From Streptomyces sp. NRRL B-1140 (lineage in GTDB: Bacteria > Actinomycetota > Actinomycetes > Streptomycetales > Streptomycetaceae), in the NCBI RefSeq assembly GCF_001280065.1, contig NZ_LGEA01000122.1:1-25479 (forward strand): a DNA stretch of 25,479 bases. Reading direction: 5' to 3'. Below the pieces are notes generated by a model that was not told the origin of the DNA, did no database searches, and was given only the letters and a program-made list of their open reading frames with translations. Within the stretch, counting starts at the first letter, position 1, and every line of letters begins with the position of its first letter. Shown here piece after piece: positions 7,317 to 15,458 of this stretch. Position numbers and translations under genes: made by a program.

Positions 7317-8149
7317 TGACGGTCACCGAACTTTCCCCCACTCGGGCGGGCACCCGGGTCTACAAGGTCACCGGTCCGCGGGTGCTGCGCGCGGAGTGGG
7401 CCAAGTTCTGGTCGCTGCGCTCCAGTTGGATCACCCTCACCGTCGCCGTGGTCCTGCTGATCGCCCTCGGCTCGATCGCCTCCGCCACCTACAGTCCCGA
7501 CGCGGCCCCCCAGGACGGACCGCCCGGGCCCGGCTCCGGCGCGCAGGACGCGGTCAGCCTCGCCCTGCTCGGGGTGACCTTCGCGTCGCTGGCCGTAGGT
7601 GTGCTCGGCGTGCTGCTGTCGGCCGGCGAGTACACCACCGGCATGATCCGCTCCACCCTCACCGCCGTTCCCCGCCGCTTGCCCGTCCTGTGGTCCAAGG
7701 CCGCCGTGCTCGGTCCCGTCATCCTGGTCCTGACCACGCTCGGCGCCCTGGCCTCATTCCAGTTGGGCAGCCTGGGGCTGAGCGGCGAGAAGATCGCCCT
7801 GTCGCTGGGCGACGAGGGTGTGCTGCGCAGCCTGGCCGGTGCCGGCCTGTACCTCGCCCTGGTCGCCGTCGCAGGTGTGGCCCTGGGCGTGCTGCTGCGC
7901 TCCAGCGCCGGGGCGATCGCAGTCCTGGTCGGCGTCCTGCTCATCCTCCCTGGCCTGGCCTCCCTGCTGCCCGACTCCCTCTACGACAACATCAACCCCT
8001 ACTTCCCCAGCAACGCGGGCTCGGCGATGTATACCCTGCACGAGTCCTCCGACGCCCTCTCCCCCGGAGTGGGACTCGCCGTCTTCGCCGGGTGGGTGGC
8101 CCTCGCCCTCGTCGGCTCCGCGTGGCGGCTCGTCAAGAGCGACGCCTGA
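7316..8149 (+). CDS. ABC-2 type transporter permease
   Basis: A 277-residue integral membrane protein starting with MTVTELSPTRAG and the motif VLRAEWAKFWSLRSSW, the cytoplasmic lead-in found in Streptomyces ABC-2 permeases. About six membrane segments follow. These include one near residue 40 (ITLTVAVVLLIALGSI), one near 82-105 (SLALLGVTFASLAVGVLG) followed by GEYTTGMIRSTL, two adjacent ones near 180-225, and a last one before WRLVKSDA. The GEYTTGMIRSTL motif is characteristic of the family. ATG overlaps the ATPase stop as ATGA, so the two are translationally coupled and should form one transporter. The kinase gene begins 25 bases downstream. Substrate unknown. Confidence 0.9.
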   Translation: MTVTELSPTRAGTRVYKVTGPRVLRAEWAKFWSLRSSWITLTVAVVLLIALGSIASATYSPDAAPQDGPPGPGSGAQDAVSLALLGVTFASLAVGVLGVLLSAGEYTTGMIRSTLTAVPRRLPVLWSKAAVLGPVILVLTTLGALASFQLGSLGLSGEKIALSLGDEGVLRSLAGAGLYLALVAVAGVALGVLLRSSAGAIAVLVGVLLILPGLASLLPDSLYDNINPYFPSNAGSAMYTLHESSDALSPGVGLAVFAGWVALALVGSAWRLVKSDA

Positions 8150-8174
8150 TCGGCGGTGCGAGACAGTGGGGTTC

Positions 8175-9494
8175 ATGAGACAGGCCCCCGCGACCATCGC
8201 CCGGGGTACGGCCACCGCGCCGTCCCCCGGGCTCGCCGATGCCTGGGCACACCCGCTCCTGGGCCGGATACTGCGCGGTCGGAGCGCTCGACGCCGACTG
8301 GACCAGCGGCATCCGTGGGTGCTCGACACCGCGGTCGTCCTCGTCGTCGCCCTGCTCAGCCTCCCCGATCTGCTCTCCCGCAGCCGCCACGGCCCCTTGG
8401 GGGACACGACGGACCGCAGCCACCTGCCCACAGCGGTGCTGGTCGCCTTCGCCGTGGCAGTCGTCATACCACTGTGGTGGCGCCGCAGGAGACCGGTGAT
8501 CACGTACGGGGTGATCTCCGCGGTGTTGCTGGCCCAGTGGTCGCTGGGGGTGTGGCCGCAGACCGGCATGGCCGCGCTCATCGCCCTCTACAGTCTTGCC
8601 CTGCACGGATCACTGCGCGCTCTGGGCTGGGCCGCCGCTCTCACCGCGGCCGAACTGTCCCTGGCGGTCGGGGTGCTGGCCCCTGTCGAGCACCCGTTCC
8701 TCGGTCTCTTCTTCCTGCTGGGCACGGCGACGGCGGCCATCGCCATCGGCCTGACGCTGCGGATCCGCCGCCTCTACCTCGCGGCACTGGAGGACCGGGC
8801 CACCCGCCTGGAGATCGAGCAGGACCAGCGCATCCGGCTCACCACCGCCGCCGAACGCACCCGCATCGCCCGCGAGATGCACGACATCGTCGGCCACAAC
8901 CTCTCCGTCATGGTCAGCGTCGCCGACGGCGCCTCCACGCTCGCCACCAATCGCGGGGAGACGTCCGCCGACGCCCTGCGTATCCTCGCCGACACCGGCC
9001 GCCAGGCGATGAGCGAACTCCGGCGGGTTCTCGGTGTGCTGCGCGAGGAGCCGGGACACGAACAAGACGAACGGTTGCTCGGCCCGCAACCCGGCATCCG
9101 GGACCTCGACGCGTTGCTGACGCGCGTGCGAGCGGCGGGGCTGCCCGTGACCTACCGGACGACGGGCGACCTCGACGCCCTCGGCAGCGGCGTTCAGCTC
9201 ACCGTGTACCGCATCGTCCAGGAAGCCCTCACCAACACCCTCAAACACGCCGGCCCGGGCGCCACGGCCGACGTCACCGTCACCAAGGACACCGACACCG
9301 TGCACATCAAGGTCGCCGACACCGGCGCCAACGCCGCCGGAGCGCGGTCCGGCGACGCCGGGCACGGCCTCGTCGGCATCCGCCAGCGGGCCGCCATGTA
9401 TGGCGGCACCGTCACCCTCGGCCCGCCTGCCGCCGGCCACGGCTGGCTCGTCGACGTGGTCCTCGACGTCCCCCCGGGAGATCATCAGCCATGA
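8175..9494 (+). CDS. NarL-family sensor histidine kinase
   Basis: A 439-residue membrane sensor kinase. About six hydrophobic segments between residues 48 and 195 form an intramembrane-type input domain with no large extracellular sensor loop. A linker helix and a HisKA_3 dimerisation domain follow; the phosphoacceptor is His236 in ERTRIAREMHDIVGHNLSVM. The HATPase domain has the N box at ALTNTLKH (Asn354), DTGAN at 382, and GHGLVGI at 396-402. I chose the ATG at 8175; its ribosome site is poor (GTGGGG), but it lies 25 bases after the permease stop and gives a family-like N-terminus. The stop overlaps the response regulator start. Linkage to the ABC genes suggests it senses a membrane-active compound handled by that transporter, which is inferred from context. 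Confidence 0.92.
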   Translation: MRQAPATIARGTATAPSPGLADAWAHPLLGRILRGRSARRRLDQRHPWVLDTAVVLVVALLSLPDLLSRSRHGPLGDTTDRSHLPTAVLVAFAVAVVIPLWWRRRRPVITYGVISAVLLAQWSLGVWPQTGMAALIALYSLALHGSLRALGWAAALTAAELSLAVGVLAPVEHPFLGLFFLLGTATAAIAIGLTLRIRRLYLAALEDRATRLEIEQDQRIRLTTAAERTRIAREMHDIVGHNLSVMVSVADGASTLATNRGETSADALRILADTGRQAMSELRRVLGVLREEPGHEQDERLLGPQPGIRDLDALLTRVRAAGLPVTYRTTGDLDALGSGVQLTVYRIVQEALTNTLKHAGPGATADVTVTKDTDTVHIKVADTGANAAGARSGDAGHGLVGIRQRAAMYGGTVTLGPPAAGHGWLVDVVLDVPPGDHQP

Positions 9495-10159
9495 CCACCG
9501 TCCTCATCGCCGACGACCAGCCCCTGCAACGCATGGGCGTGCGCATGCTCTTGGAGGGCACCCCCGGCGTGACCCCGGTCGGTGAGGCGGCGCACGGCGC
9601 CGAGGCCGTCCGCATGGCCGCCGAGCTGCGCCCCGACGTCGTTCTCATGGACATCCGCATGCCCGGCATGGACGGCATCGAGGCCACCCGTCGCATCGTC
9701 GCCGGCGGCGGTCGCACCCGCGTCCTCATCGTCACCACCTTCGACCTCGACGAGTACGCCTACGAAGGCCTGCGCGCCGGCGCCGGCGGCTTCCTGCTCA
9801 AGGACGCCCGCCCCGAGGAACTCGTCGCAGGCATCCACGCGGTCGCCACCGGCGACGCCGTCGTCTCCCCCCGCCTCACCCGTCGCCTCCTGGACGCCTA
9901 CACCCACCGGGTCCTGGCCCCTGCGGACAGCCCGCCCGCCGAGGACCCCCGCCTGAAGACCCTCACCGATCGCGAACGCGAAGTCCTCGTCGCCATCGGC
10001 AAGGGCTGGACCAACACCGAGATCGCCGAGCGCCTCGTTCTGACCGAATCCACCGTGAAGAAGCACGTCGGCCGCGTCCTCGCCAAGATCGGCGCCCGCG
10101 ACCGCGTCCAGGCGGTCATCATGGCGTACGACTCCGGTCTGGTCAGAGCCAAGCCGTAG
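9491..10159 (+). CDS. NarL/LuxR-type response regulator
   Basis: A 222-residue DNA-binding response regulator partnered with the preceding kinase. The receiver domain (1-120) has the acidic pair Asp8/Asp9, phosphoacceptor Asp54 (VVLMDIRMPGMDG), the switch Thr of VTTFD near 82-83, and Lys104 (FLLKDA). A LuxR-type helix-turn-helix occupies about 156-215, with LTDREREVLVAIGKGWTNTE and STVKKHVGRVLAKIGARDR. ATG at 9491 overlaps the kinase stop (ATGA) and has GGGAG about 10 bases upstream. Every residue needed for phosphotransfer is present. The likely target is the promoter of its own ABC operon, where a 26-bp inverted repeat lies; this is inference. Confidence 0.94.
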   Translation: MTTVLIADDQPLQRMGVRMLLEGTPGVTPVGEAAHGAEAVRMAAELRPDVVLMDIRMPGMDGIEATRRIVAGGGRTRVLIVTTFDLDEYAYEGLRAGAGGFLLKDARPEELVAGIHAVATGDAVVSPRLTRRLLDAYTHRVLAPADSPPAEDPRLKTLTDREREVLVAIGKGWTNTEIAERLVLTESTVKKHVGRVLAKIGARDRVQAVIMAYDSGLVRAKP

Positions 10160-10246
10160 CCGGCCGATGTCTGCCGCGGGCCGGAGCGGACGTCGGCAAC
10201 GGGAGTTCCTTGGCCGTGTCCCGGTCCTCGCTTCGGCGGCGGGACA

Positions 10247-10284
10247 CTCCGGGCAGGCCGAGGTAGTCCTCGGCCTGCCCGGAG
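10247..10284. terminator. Bidirectional terminator between response regulator and GH43 gene
   Basis: CTCCGGGCAGGCCGAGG (10247-10263) and CCTCGGCCTGCCCGGAG (10268-10284) form a perfect 17-bp stem with a TAGT loop. It lies between the convergent stops at 10159 and 10315, so it can end both operons. A weaker imperfect stem (CCGATGTC/GACGTCGG) occurs just after the response regulator stop. Confidence 0.88.
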
Positions 10285-10314
10285 CAATGGCCGCGCGGGG
10301 AGTGCTCGCGCGTC

Positions 10315-11745
10315 TCAGACGACCATCCACTGCTGGTTCGCGCCGGAGGTGCAGGCCGACTGTTCCGTGGGCGCCCCGTTGGCGGTCGACGCCCCTGCGA
10401 CCTGGAGGCACTTACCGCTGTTGACGTTCGTGAAGGTGACGTAGCCGCCGATCACCGGGGTCCTCGTCCACAGTTGGTGCGGGGCCCCGGTGCAGGTCGA
10501 CTGGACGGCCATCGCTCCCTCGGCGGTGGAGGCGCCGGAGATCTGCAGGCACTTGCCGCTGTTGACATTGACGAGTCGGTAGTTGGAGCCGACGGCGGTG
10601 GGCACCCACTGCTGATTGGCCCCGGAGTTGCAGTTGCCGGAATTCACCGCCGCTCCGTCCGCGGTGCTCAGGCCCCAGACATCCGCGCACTTGCCACTGT
10701 TCCGGTTGAGCAGGTGGTTGTTCGCGGCGCCGAGCGGACCGGCGATGACCGGCCAGCCGTTCTGGAAGGTCACCTGTCGGATGTCGAGGGTCTCCCGCCC
10801 GGAGTTGTCGCCGTCGTAGTAGTGGTAGGCCAGGTACTTGGACGTGCCGTCGTCGTAGGCGTCGGCGCCACCGGCGGCCACCCTCGGGTAGGCACCGGTG
10901 AGGACGGTGGTCCCGCCGCTCGAGGCCATGTCCGTGCCGTTCTGGTCGAGGTATGGCCCCGTGATGCTGGTGGACCGGCCGACGACGGTGTAGTACGTGC
11001 TGCCGGTCCCGCTGCAGCAGAGGCCCTTGGAGCCGAACAGGTAGTAGTAACCGCCGTTGAGAATGATCGTCGGGTTCTCGATGTCGACGGCGATACGCCA
11101 GAGGTTGTGGTCGGTGGTGGAGAGCTTGCCCGTGGACTGGTCCAGGACGTGCATATACGTGCCGGAGCCGGTCCAGGAACCCCAGGAGATGTAGAGGCGA
11201 CCGTCGGGGCCCCAGTCGACGTTGGGGTCGATCGGGTAGTTCACGTCCGTGACCATGCCCTGGTCGGTCCAGGGCCCCTCGATGTTCGTGGCGGTGGCGA
11301 GGCCCATCACGGCGTAGTTCGTGCCCCAGCGTGAACCGGCGTAGTACAGGTGGTACTTGCCGTTGAACTGCTTGATGTCCGGGGCCCAGATGTTCGGCGG
11401 GGTGGAGCCGAGCTTCTCGGTGATCCAGGAAGGAGCCGATTCCCAGACGTTCCCCACCTTTGTCCATCCGGACGCCGCGGTGCCGCCGCACGTCTTGCGG
11501 ATGGTGATGGATCCGCTGGGGTTGAGCGGGTCGTTCTCGAACCCGGTGGAGAACCCGTAGTGGCAACTGCCCACCTTGATGACGCTCGGGTCGTGCATGC
11601 GGGTGTCGCCGCTGAGCGCCTGTGCCGGGGCAGCGCTGATCAGGCCGAGGAGGGCAAGGAGGGCGGACAGGACCGCGGCGAGTGCGGGCCGGCCGCGTCT
11701 TGCGCGGGTCCGGTGAGGCGGCCCGGGGTGATGGTGGACGCGCAT
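10315..11745 (-). CDS. Secreted GH43 arabinanase-like hydrolase with C-terminal CBM13 (ricin-B) domain
   Basis: A 476-residue exported enzyme. The signal peptide has a basic N-region, hydrophobic core ALAAVLSALLALLGLI and a likely cleavage after AQA (about residue 43). The GH43 five-bladed propeller spans about 46-335: Asp52 in MHDPSV as catalytic base, WAPDIK near 120, DPNVDWGPDGRLYISWG near 173-189 with the pKa-modulating Asp, and Glu223 in DIENPTI as probable acid. His308 matches the metal-site His of arabinanases. The C-terminal beta-trefoil (about 342-476) has three NVNSGKCLQ-type repeats ending in QQW, QLW and QQW. Endo-1,5-alpha-L-arabinanase is the best fit; other GH43 activities are possible. 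The start has AAGGAG 6 bases upstream. It follows the ABC permease by 104 bases, probably in the same operon. Confidence 0.88.
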   Translation of the reverse strand: MRVHHHPGPPHRTRARRGRPALAAVLSALLALLGLISAAPAQALSGDTRMHDPSVIKVGSCHYGFSTGFENDPLNPSGSITIRKTCGGTAASGWTKVGNVWESAPSWITEKLGSTPPNIWAPDIKQFNGKYHLYYAGSRWGTNYAVMGLATATNIEGPWTDQGMVTDVNYPIDPNVDWGPDGRLYISWGSWTGSGTYMHVLDQSTGKLSTTDHNLWRIAVDIENPTIILNGGYYYLFGSKGLCCSGTGSTYYTVVGRSTSITGPYLDQNGTDMASSGGTTVLTGAYPRVAAGGADAYDDGTSKYLAYHYYDGDNSGRETLDIRQVTFQNGWPVIAGPLGAANNHLLNRNSGKCADVWGLSTADGAAVNSGNCNSGANQQWVPTAVGSNYRLVNVNSGKCLQISGASTAEGAMAVQSTCTGAPHQLWTRTPVIGGYVTFTNVNSGKCLQVAGASTANGAPTEQSACTSGANQQWMVV

Positions 11746-11849
11746 GCGAGACTCCTTCGTATCGCTGTGGAGGGGCAGGGATCACCCCCCTTGGGTTCCG
11801 TCCGCTTCGGTCCGGCTGGAGCCGCCACCGAGGGTTCCTGCCTGTCCGC

Positions 11850-12677
11850 TCAGCCCTTCACCGCTCCGGCGGTCATGCCCGACACGATCTGCCGGTTGAA
11901 GAACAGGAACATGATCAGCGGCGGGATCGTGATGAGCAGGATGTCCATGAAGAGCAGGTTGTAGCTGGTGCTGTACTGGCTCTGGAAGGTGAACAGGGTC
12001 AGCTGCACGGTGGCGTTCTGCTCTCCTGGCAGGAAGTACAGGGGGTTGGTGAAGTCGTTGAAGACCGCCACCGACTGCACGACGATCACCGTCACGATCA
12101 CCGACCGCAGTGTCGGGAAGATGATCCGGAAGAACAGCCGAAGCGGCGATGCCCCGTCGATGATGGCCGCCTCGTCGAGCTCGCGCGGGATGGTGGCGAT
12201 GAAGGCGCGGAACAGCAGGATCGAGAAGGACAGCCCGAACGCGATCTCCACGAGGATCAGCCCGGGGAGGGTGCCGAAGAGGCCGGCCTTCTGCAGGACC
12301 CAGATCGTCGGCACCACCGCCGGCGGGATGATCAGCCCGGACAGGACCAGGAAGTTGATCAGTCCCGTCCACCGGGTGACCCGCCGCTGGAGGACGAAGG
12401 CGACCATCGCCCCGAACACGACCATGGCCGTCACGCTGGCGACGGTCAGGATCACGCTGTTGATGAAGGCGATGATGAGGATGTAGTCCCGGGCCTGCAC
12501 CACCTGGACGAGGTTGTCCACCAGTTGGAAGCTGCGCGGCCAGGAGAAGTCGAGCTGAGCGGCTTGCTGGGGGTCTTTCACGGCCGTGAGCACGATGAAC
12601 GCGAACGGGACGACGAAGACGACGACGCTGACGGCGACCGACAGGATGCCGAGCCATGTACGGGCGGGGCTCTTCAT
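11850..12677 (-). CDS. Sugar ABC transporter permease, MalG/CebG type (CUT1)
   Basis: A 275-residue inner-membrane permease with six predicted helices, starting MKSPARTWLGILSVAVSVVV. The EAA loop reads LDEAAIIDGASPLRLFFRIIFP (EAA at 169-171), the contact point for the ATPase and typical of the MalG half of CUT1 carbohydrate importers. It ends with FFNRQIVSGMTAGAVKG, a usual C-terminus for this family. The ATG at 12677 overlaps the stop of the upstream permease (ATGA), with an excellent AAGGAGG about 7 bases before it. No ATPase gene follows. In Streptomyces the shared ATPase MsiK, encoded elsewhere, usually powers such importers, and that is assumed here. Confidence 0.93.
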   Translation of the reverse strand: MKSPARTWLGILSVAVSVVVFVVPFAFIVLTAVKDPQQAAQLDFSWPRSFQLVDNLVQVVQARDYILIIAFINSVILTVASVTAMVVFGAMVAFVLQRRVTRWTGLINFLVLSGLIIPPAVVPTIWVLQKAGLFGTLPGLILVEIAFGLSFSILLFRAFIATIPRELDEAAIIDGASPLRLFFRIIFPTLRSVIVTVIVVQSVAVFNDFTNPLYFLPGEQNATVQLTLFTFQSQYSTSYNLLFMDILLITIPPLIMFLFFNRQIVSGMTAGAVKG

Positions 12678-13606
12678 CGCTCGACCTCCTTGCGGGCCAG
12701 GAAGCGGGACAACGGGACGATGATCGCCGTCACGACCAGGAAGAGGATGACGTTTCCGGCGGTCGACAGGCCGTAGAAGCCCGCCTGGTACTGCTTGTAG
12801 ATGACGGAGGCGACCACGTCGGAGCTGAAGCCGGGACCGCCGCGGGTCATGGCCCAGATGAGGTCGAAGGACCGCAGGCCGCCGATGAGCGACAGGATGA
12901 TGACCGTCGATGTCGCCGGCCAGCTCAGCGGCAGGATGACGTTGCGGAACAGCTGCCACGGACCGGCTCCGTCGATCTTCGCCGCCTCGTAGTAGTCGTT
13001 CGGGATGGACACGATTCCGGCGATGTAGATGACGGTGGCCAGGCCCACCCCCTTCCAGACGTCGACGAGAGCCACCGAAAGCAGCGCCAGCGACGGGTCC
13101 GTCAGCCATCCGGGGCCGTCGATGCCGATGGCTGCCAGTGCCTTGTTGATCACGCCGTAGGAGGGATCCATGAACGCGGTGAAGGTGATACCGACGCCCA
13201 CAGTGCTGACCAGCACCGGGAAGAACACCACTGAGCGCAGATAGCCGCGGGCGCGGATCTGGCTGGTCAGCAGGATCCCCAGGAGAAGGCCGAGGACGAC
13301 CTTGAGGCCCGAGGTGACGACCGCGTAAATGAAGGTGTTGACGAAGCCCTTGACGAGGGCGGGTTCCTGGAAGAACTCGACGAAGTTGTCCAGCCCGATG
13401 AAGGTCGACTTGAAGATGGTCCACCGGGTCAGGCTGAAGTAGAACGACGCGAAGGTCGGGGCCAGGAACAGCGTCCCGTAGATCACCGCCGCCGGCAGAT
13501 AGAACCAGGTGGGGTAGGCGCTGCGCATCCCGCCGGACCGGCGCTTCCTGGTCGTCGCCGTCGGCGGCTTGGCCGTCGGTGGCCTGGTCGGTGCAACTGT
13601 GGTCAT
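12674..13606 (-). CDS. Sugar ABC transporter permease, MalF/CebF type (CUT1)
   Basis: A 310-residue permease partnered with the MalG-type protein. A basic, Thr/Pro-rich cytoplasmic N-terminus (residues 1-30) precedes six membrane helices, starting near YLPAAVIYGTLFLAP. The EAA loop is YYEAAKIDGAGPWQLFRNVILP (EAA at 207-209). The SFDLIWAMTRGGPG motif near 250 is characteristic of MalF-like CUT1 permeases. ATG at 13606 has GAGAGG 8 bases upstream, and the rest of the longer open frame has no family resemblance. It lies 67 bases after the binding-protein gene, with a stable hairpin between. The sugar carried is not readable from the permeases. The rhamnosidase and arabinanase nearby suggest a pectin-derived oligosaccharide. 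Confidence 0.93.
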   Translation of the reverse strand: MTTVAPTRPPTAKPPTATTRKRRSGGMRSAYPTWFYLPAAVIYGTLFLAPTFASFYFSLTRWTIFKSTFIGLDNFVEFFQEPALVKGFVNTFIYAVVTSGLKVVLGLLLGILLTSQIRARGYLRSVVFFPVLVSTVGVGITFTAFMDPSYGVINKALAAIGIDGPGWLTDPSLALLSVALVDVWKGVGLATVIYIAGIVSIPNDYYEAAKIDGAGPWQLFRNVILPLSWPATSTVIILSLIGGLRSFDLIWAMTRGGPGFSSDVVASVIYKQYQAGFYGLSTAGNVILFLVVTAIIVPLSRFLARKEVER

Positions 13607-13623
13607 CGGTCGACCTCTCTCGG

Positions 13624-13660
13624 GTGCCTCCCCGCATCCCTGCCGGGGCCGGGGAGGCAC
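13624..13660 (-). terminator. Intercistronic hairpin between binding-protein and permease genes
   Basis: GTGCCTCCCC (13624-13633) pairs perfectly with GGGGAGGCAC (13651-13660), with a GC-rich 17-nt loop, in the 67-base gap of the operon. Hairpins here are known in sugar ABC operons, where they protect or partly terminate the binding-protein mRNA so that it exceeds the permeases. I read it as an attenuator or stabiliser, not a full stop. Confidence 0.7.
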
Positions 13661-13673
13661 TGACTTCCGGTTG

Positions 13674-14999
13674 CTACCAGCCCGCCAGACCGAGCTGCTG
13701 AGCCTGCTTCTTGACGTCCTTGTCGTACTGGGCCGCTCCCGTCCTGGCCCCCGTGATGCCGGAGCCGACCTGGACGGAGATCTGCTCCAGGCTCGGGCCC
13801 TTGACCGGCGAGAGGAACTCGAGGGCCGGGCTCTGGGCGTCCTTCGTGAAGTAGGCCGCGACATCCTTGGTGATCGTGGGAACGTCCGACGGCAGGGTGC
13901 AGCCCTCGACCAGGTACGGACCGGTCGGCGTCGACGCCTTCGCCTGGGATGCGCAGCCGGCCGGGCTCGCCGCGAACGCGAGGAACTTGTTGACCGCGGT
14001 GAGCTTGTCCCCGCTGGTGGACTTCGGAACGTAGAAGGCGTTCGGGAACCACGCCGTCATGCCGTTGGAGGCGGCGTCGTCTCCGGGCAGCGCGAAGAAG
14101 CCGATGTCGTTGAGCTGGTCCGGGTTGCTGGTCCTGATCGCGCCTATGACGGTGGAGAGCATCGGGTACTGGGCACCCTTGCCGGTGGCCAGCATCTGCA
14201 GGCCCTTGACGAGGGTGGCCGAGGCGAAGTCGGAGTTCGTCAGCTTCAGGTCGTGGATCTGCTCCAGGTGCTCGAAGCCCTTGACCGCGTTCGCGTCGGT
14301 CGCGAACTTCACCTTGTTGGCGGTGTACTTCTCGGCGAAGTCCGGCTCTGCGGCGGCCACGTTGTGGAAGTCGCCCAGGACGAGGAGCTGGGATGTCCAG
14401 GTGTCCTGGTAGGTCTGGATCACTGGAGCGATGCCGGCGGCCTTGATCTTCTTGCTGTTGTCGATGAACTGCGCCCAGGTCGTCGGAACCTTGAGGCCGA
14501 GCTCGGAGTACACCTTCTTGTTGTAGAGGACGCCGCCGCCCAGAGCCGAGCCGAAGGGGACGCCGTAGGTCTGCTCGTTGACCGTGACCTGCGGGAGGAA
14601 GGACTTGTCGAGGTTCTTGACGTACGGGTCCCGGGTGATCGGCGTGAGGTTCTTCGCCGGGTCGATCTGCTGGAACAGCGAACCGGTGTTGTAAGTGAAG
14701 ATGTCGGTCATGCTGCCTGTCTGCAGCCGCGTCTTGATGAGGTTGTCGCCGTCGGCTCCGCCGGGACGCGTCTCCACACTGACCCTGATCGTCGGGTTCC
14801 CGGCCGCGAAGTCCTTGGCCAGCTGCTTGGCGGCGTTGAGGTTGTCGGGCGCGTTGTCGACGAGCAGCTTGATCGTCGTCGCGCCGCCGTCCCCGTCGGC
14901 CGAGCCGAGAGAGCCGGCGCTGCAGGCGCTGAGCAGGAGCGGCAGGGCGGCGGCTGCGGCGGCGGCCGCCCGTCTCCTGGCGCGAGTGGTTGACCTCAT
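13674..14999 (-). CDS. Sugar ABC transporter substrate-binding lipoprotein (CUT1)
   Basis: A 441-residue extracellular solute-binding protein. The signal has a basic start (MRSTTRARRR), an alanine run and the lipobox LSAC with Cys26 as the lipidated residue. The mature protein has the family-1 SBP pattern: an early strand TTIKLLVDNAPDN, GSMTDIFTYNTGSLFQQIDP near 95-114, GVPFGSALGGGVLYNKKVYSELGL in the hinge region, and a late NAFYVPKSTSGDKL. ATG at 14999 has AAGGATC about 8 bases upstream; an in-frame ATG 15 bases earlier overlaps that ribosome site and is less likely. A LacI-type operator lies at 15021-15034. It is first in the operon with two permeases and GH43. Ligand unknown; a rhamnose- or arabinose-containing oligosaccharide is inferred from neighbours. 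Confidence 0.92.
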   Translation of the reverse strand: MRSTTRARRRAAAAAAAALPLLLSACSAGSLGSADGDGGATTIKLLVDNAPDNLNAAKQLAKDFAAGNPTIRVSVETRPGGADGDNLIKTRLQTGSMTDIFTYNTGSLFQQIDPAKNLTPITRDPYVKNLDKSFLPQVTVNEQTYGVPFGSALGGGVLYNKKVYSELGLKVPTTWAQFIDNSKKIKAAGIAPVIQTYQDTWTSQLLVLGDFHNVAAAEPDFAEKYTANKVKFATDANAVKGFEHLEQIHDLKLTNSDFASATLVKGLQMLATGKGAQYPMLSTVIGAIRTSNPDQLNDIGFFALPGDDAASNGMTAWFPNAFYVPKSTSGDKLTAVNKFLAFAASPAGCASQAKASTPTGPYLVEGCTLPSDVPTITKDVAAYFTKDAQSPALEFLSPVKGPSLEQISVQVGSGITGARTGAAQYDKDVKKQAQQLGLAGW

Positions 15000-15020
15000 G
15001 GGGTGATCCTTCATTCGGGG

Positions 15021-15034
15021 GTGAATCGTTTCAA
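15021..15034. promoter_or_regulatory. LacI-type operator of the sugar ABC operon
   Basis: GTGAATCGTTTCAA lies 22 bases upstream of the binding-protein start. It has a central CG and near-symmetric TGAA/TTCA arms, as LacI-family operators do. A copy differing at only 2 of 14 positions precedes the rhamnosidase gene (16662-16675). A repressor bound here would block transcription or elongation into the operon. Confidence 0.75.
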
Positions 15035-15352
15035 TCATTCGGGCGTGCCACTCACGACAGCGACGCGACATCTGCGGGCCCCCGACAGACGCCGGCACGG
15101 CCGATCAGACCCTCGAAGCCGCCGCCCGCTCCCCACACCGGGTCACTATCGACTCAGGCCGACGTGAGGGGCGCAGCAGCAGGACGGCCGGTGGAGCCCC
15201 GCCTCCCGGGCGGCTTCCGACACGATCAAGGAGGCCGACAGCAGTTGGTCAGCGGCTTCTGGCCCCTCTGGTCGCGATCAACGGCTTCTGACACCCTGGG
15301 CAACCCGGATGTACAGCGGCCCAGCAACGGCGGCCCCTGGCATGCGATTCCT

Positions 15353-15372
15353 TTCGTGTAACGTTCCACGAA
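15353..15372. promoter_or_regulatory. Near-palindrome upstream of LacI-family gene, candidate autoregulatory site
   Basis: TTCGTGTAACGTTCCACGAA has perfect 6-bp outer arms (TTCGTG/CACGAA) and a central AACGTT palindrome, with one mismatched pair. The core TAACGTTCC (15359-15367) recurs at 15427-15435, closer to the regulator start. A central CpG palindrome is typical of LacI-family operators, but the sequence differs from the TGAATCGTTTCAA sites. Confidence 0.5.
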
Positions 15373-15458
15373 GCGATGCCCCAAAGATTGAGGCGAACAG
15401 ACCGGGGCCGTCAAGCCATCCGCGAGTAACGTTCCGGAAACACCACAAGGGCGAGTGC

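Larger units (their letters stand above)
15000..15458. other. Divergent regulatory region between ABC operon and LacI-family gene
   Basis: This 459-base gap carries the operator of the transporter operon (15021-15034), flanked by direct repeats TCATTCGGG at 15011-15019 and 15035-15043. Near the regulator end are a near-palindrome at 15353-15372 and a second TAACGTTCC at 15427-15435. I see no credible gene in it. The middle part, about 15050-15340, holds nothing I can interpret. Confidence 0.6.

Noticed and set aside
14940..14972. GGC/GCG run resembling a microsatellite
   Set aside because: It encodes the alanine-rich hydrophobic core of the lipoprotein signal peptide.
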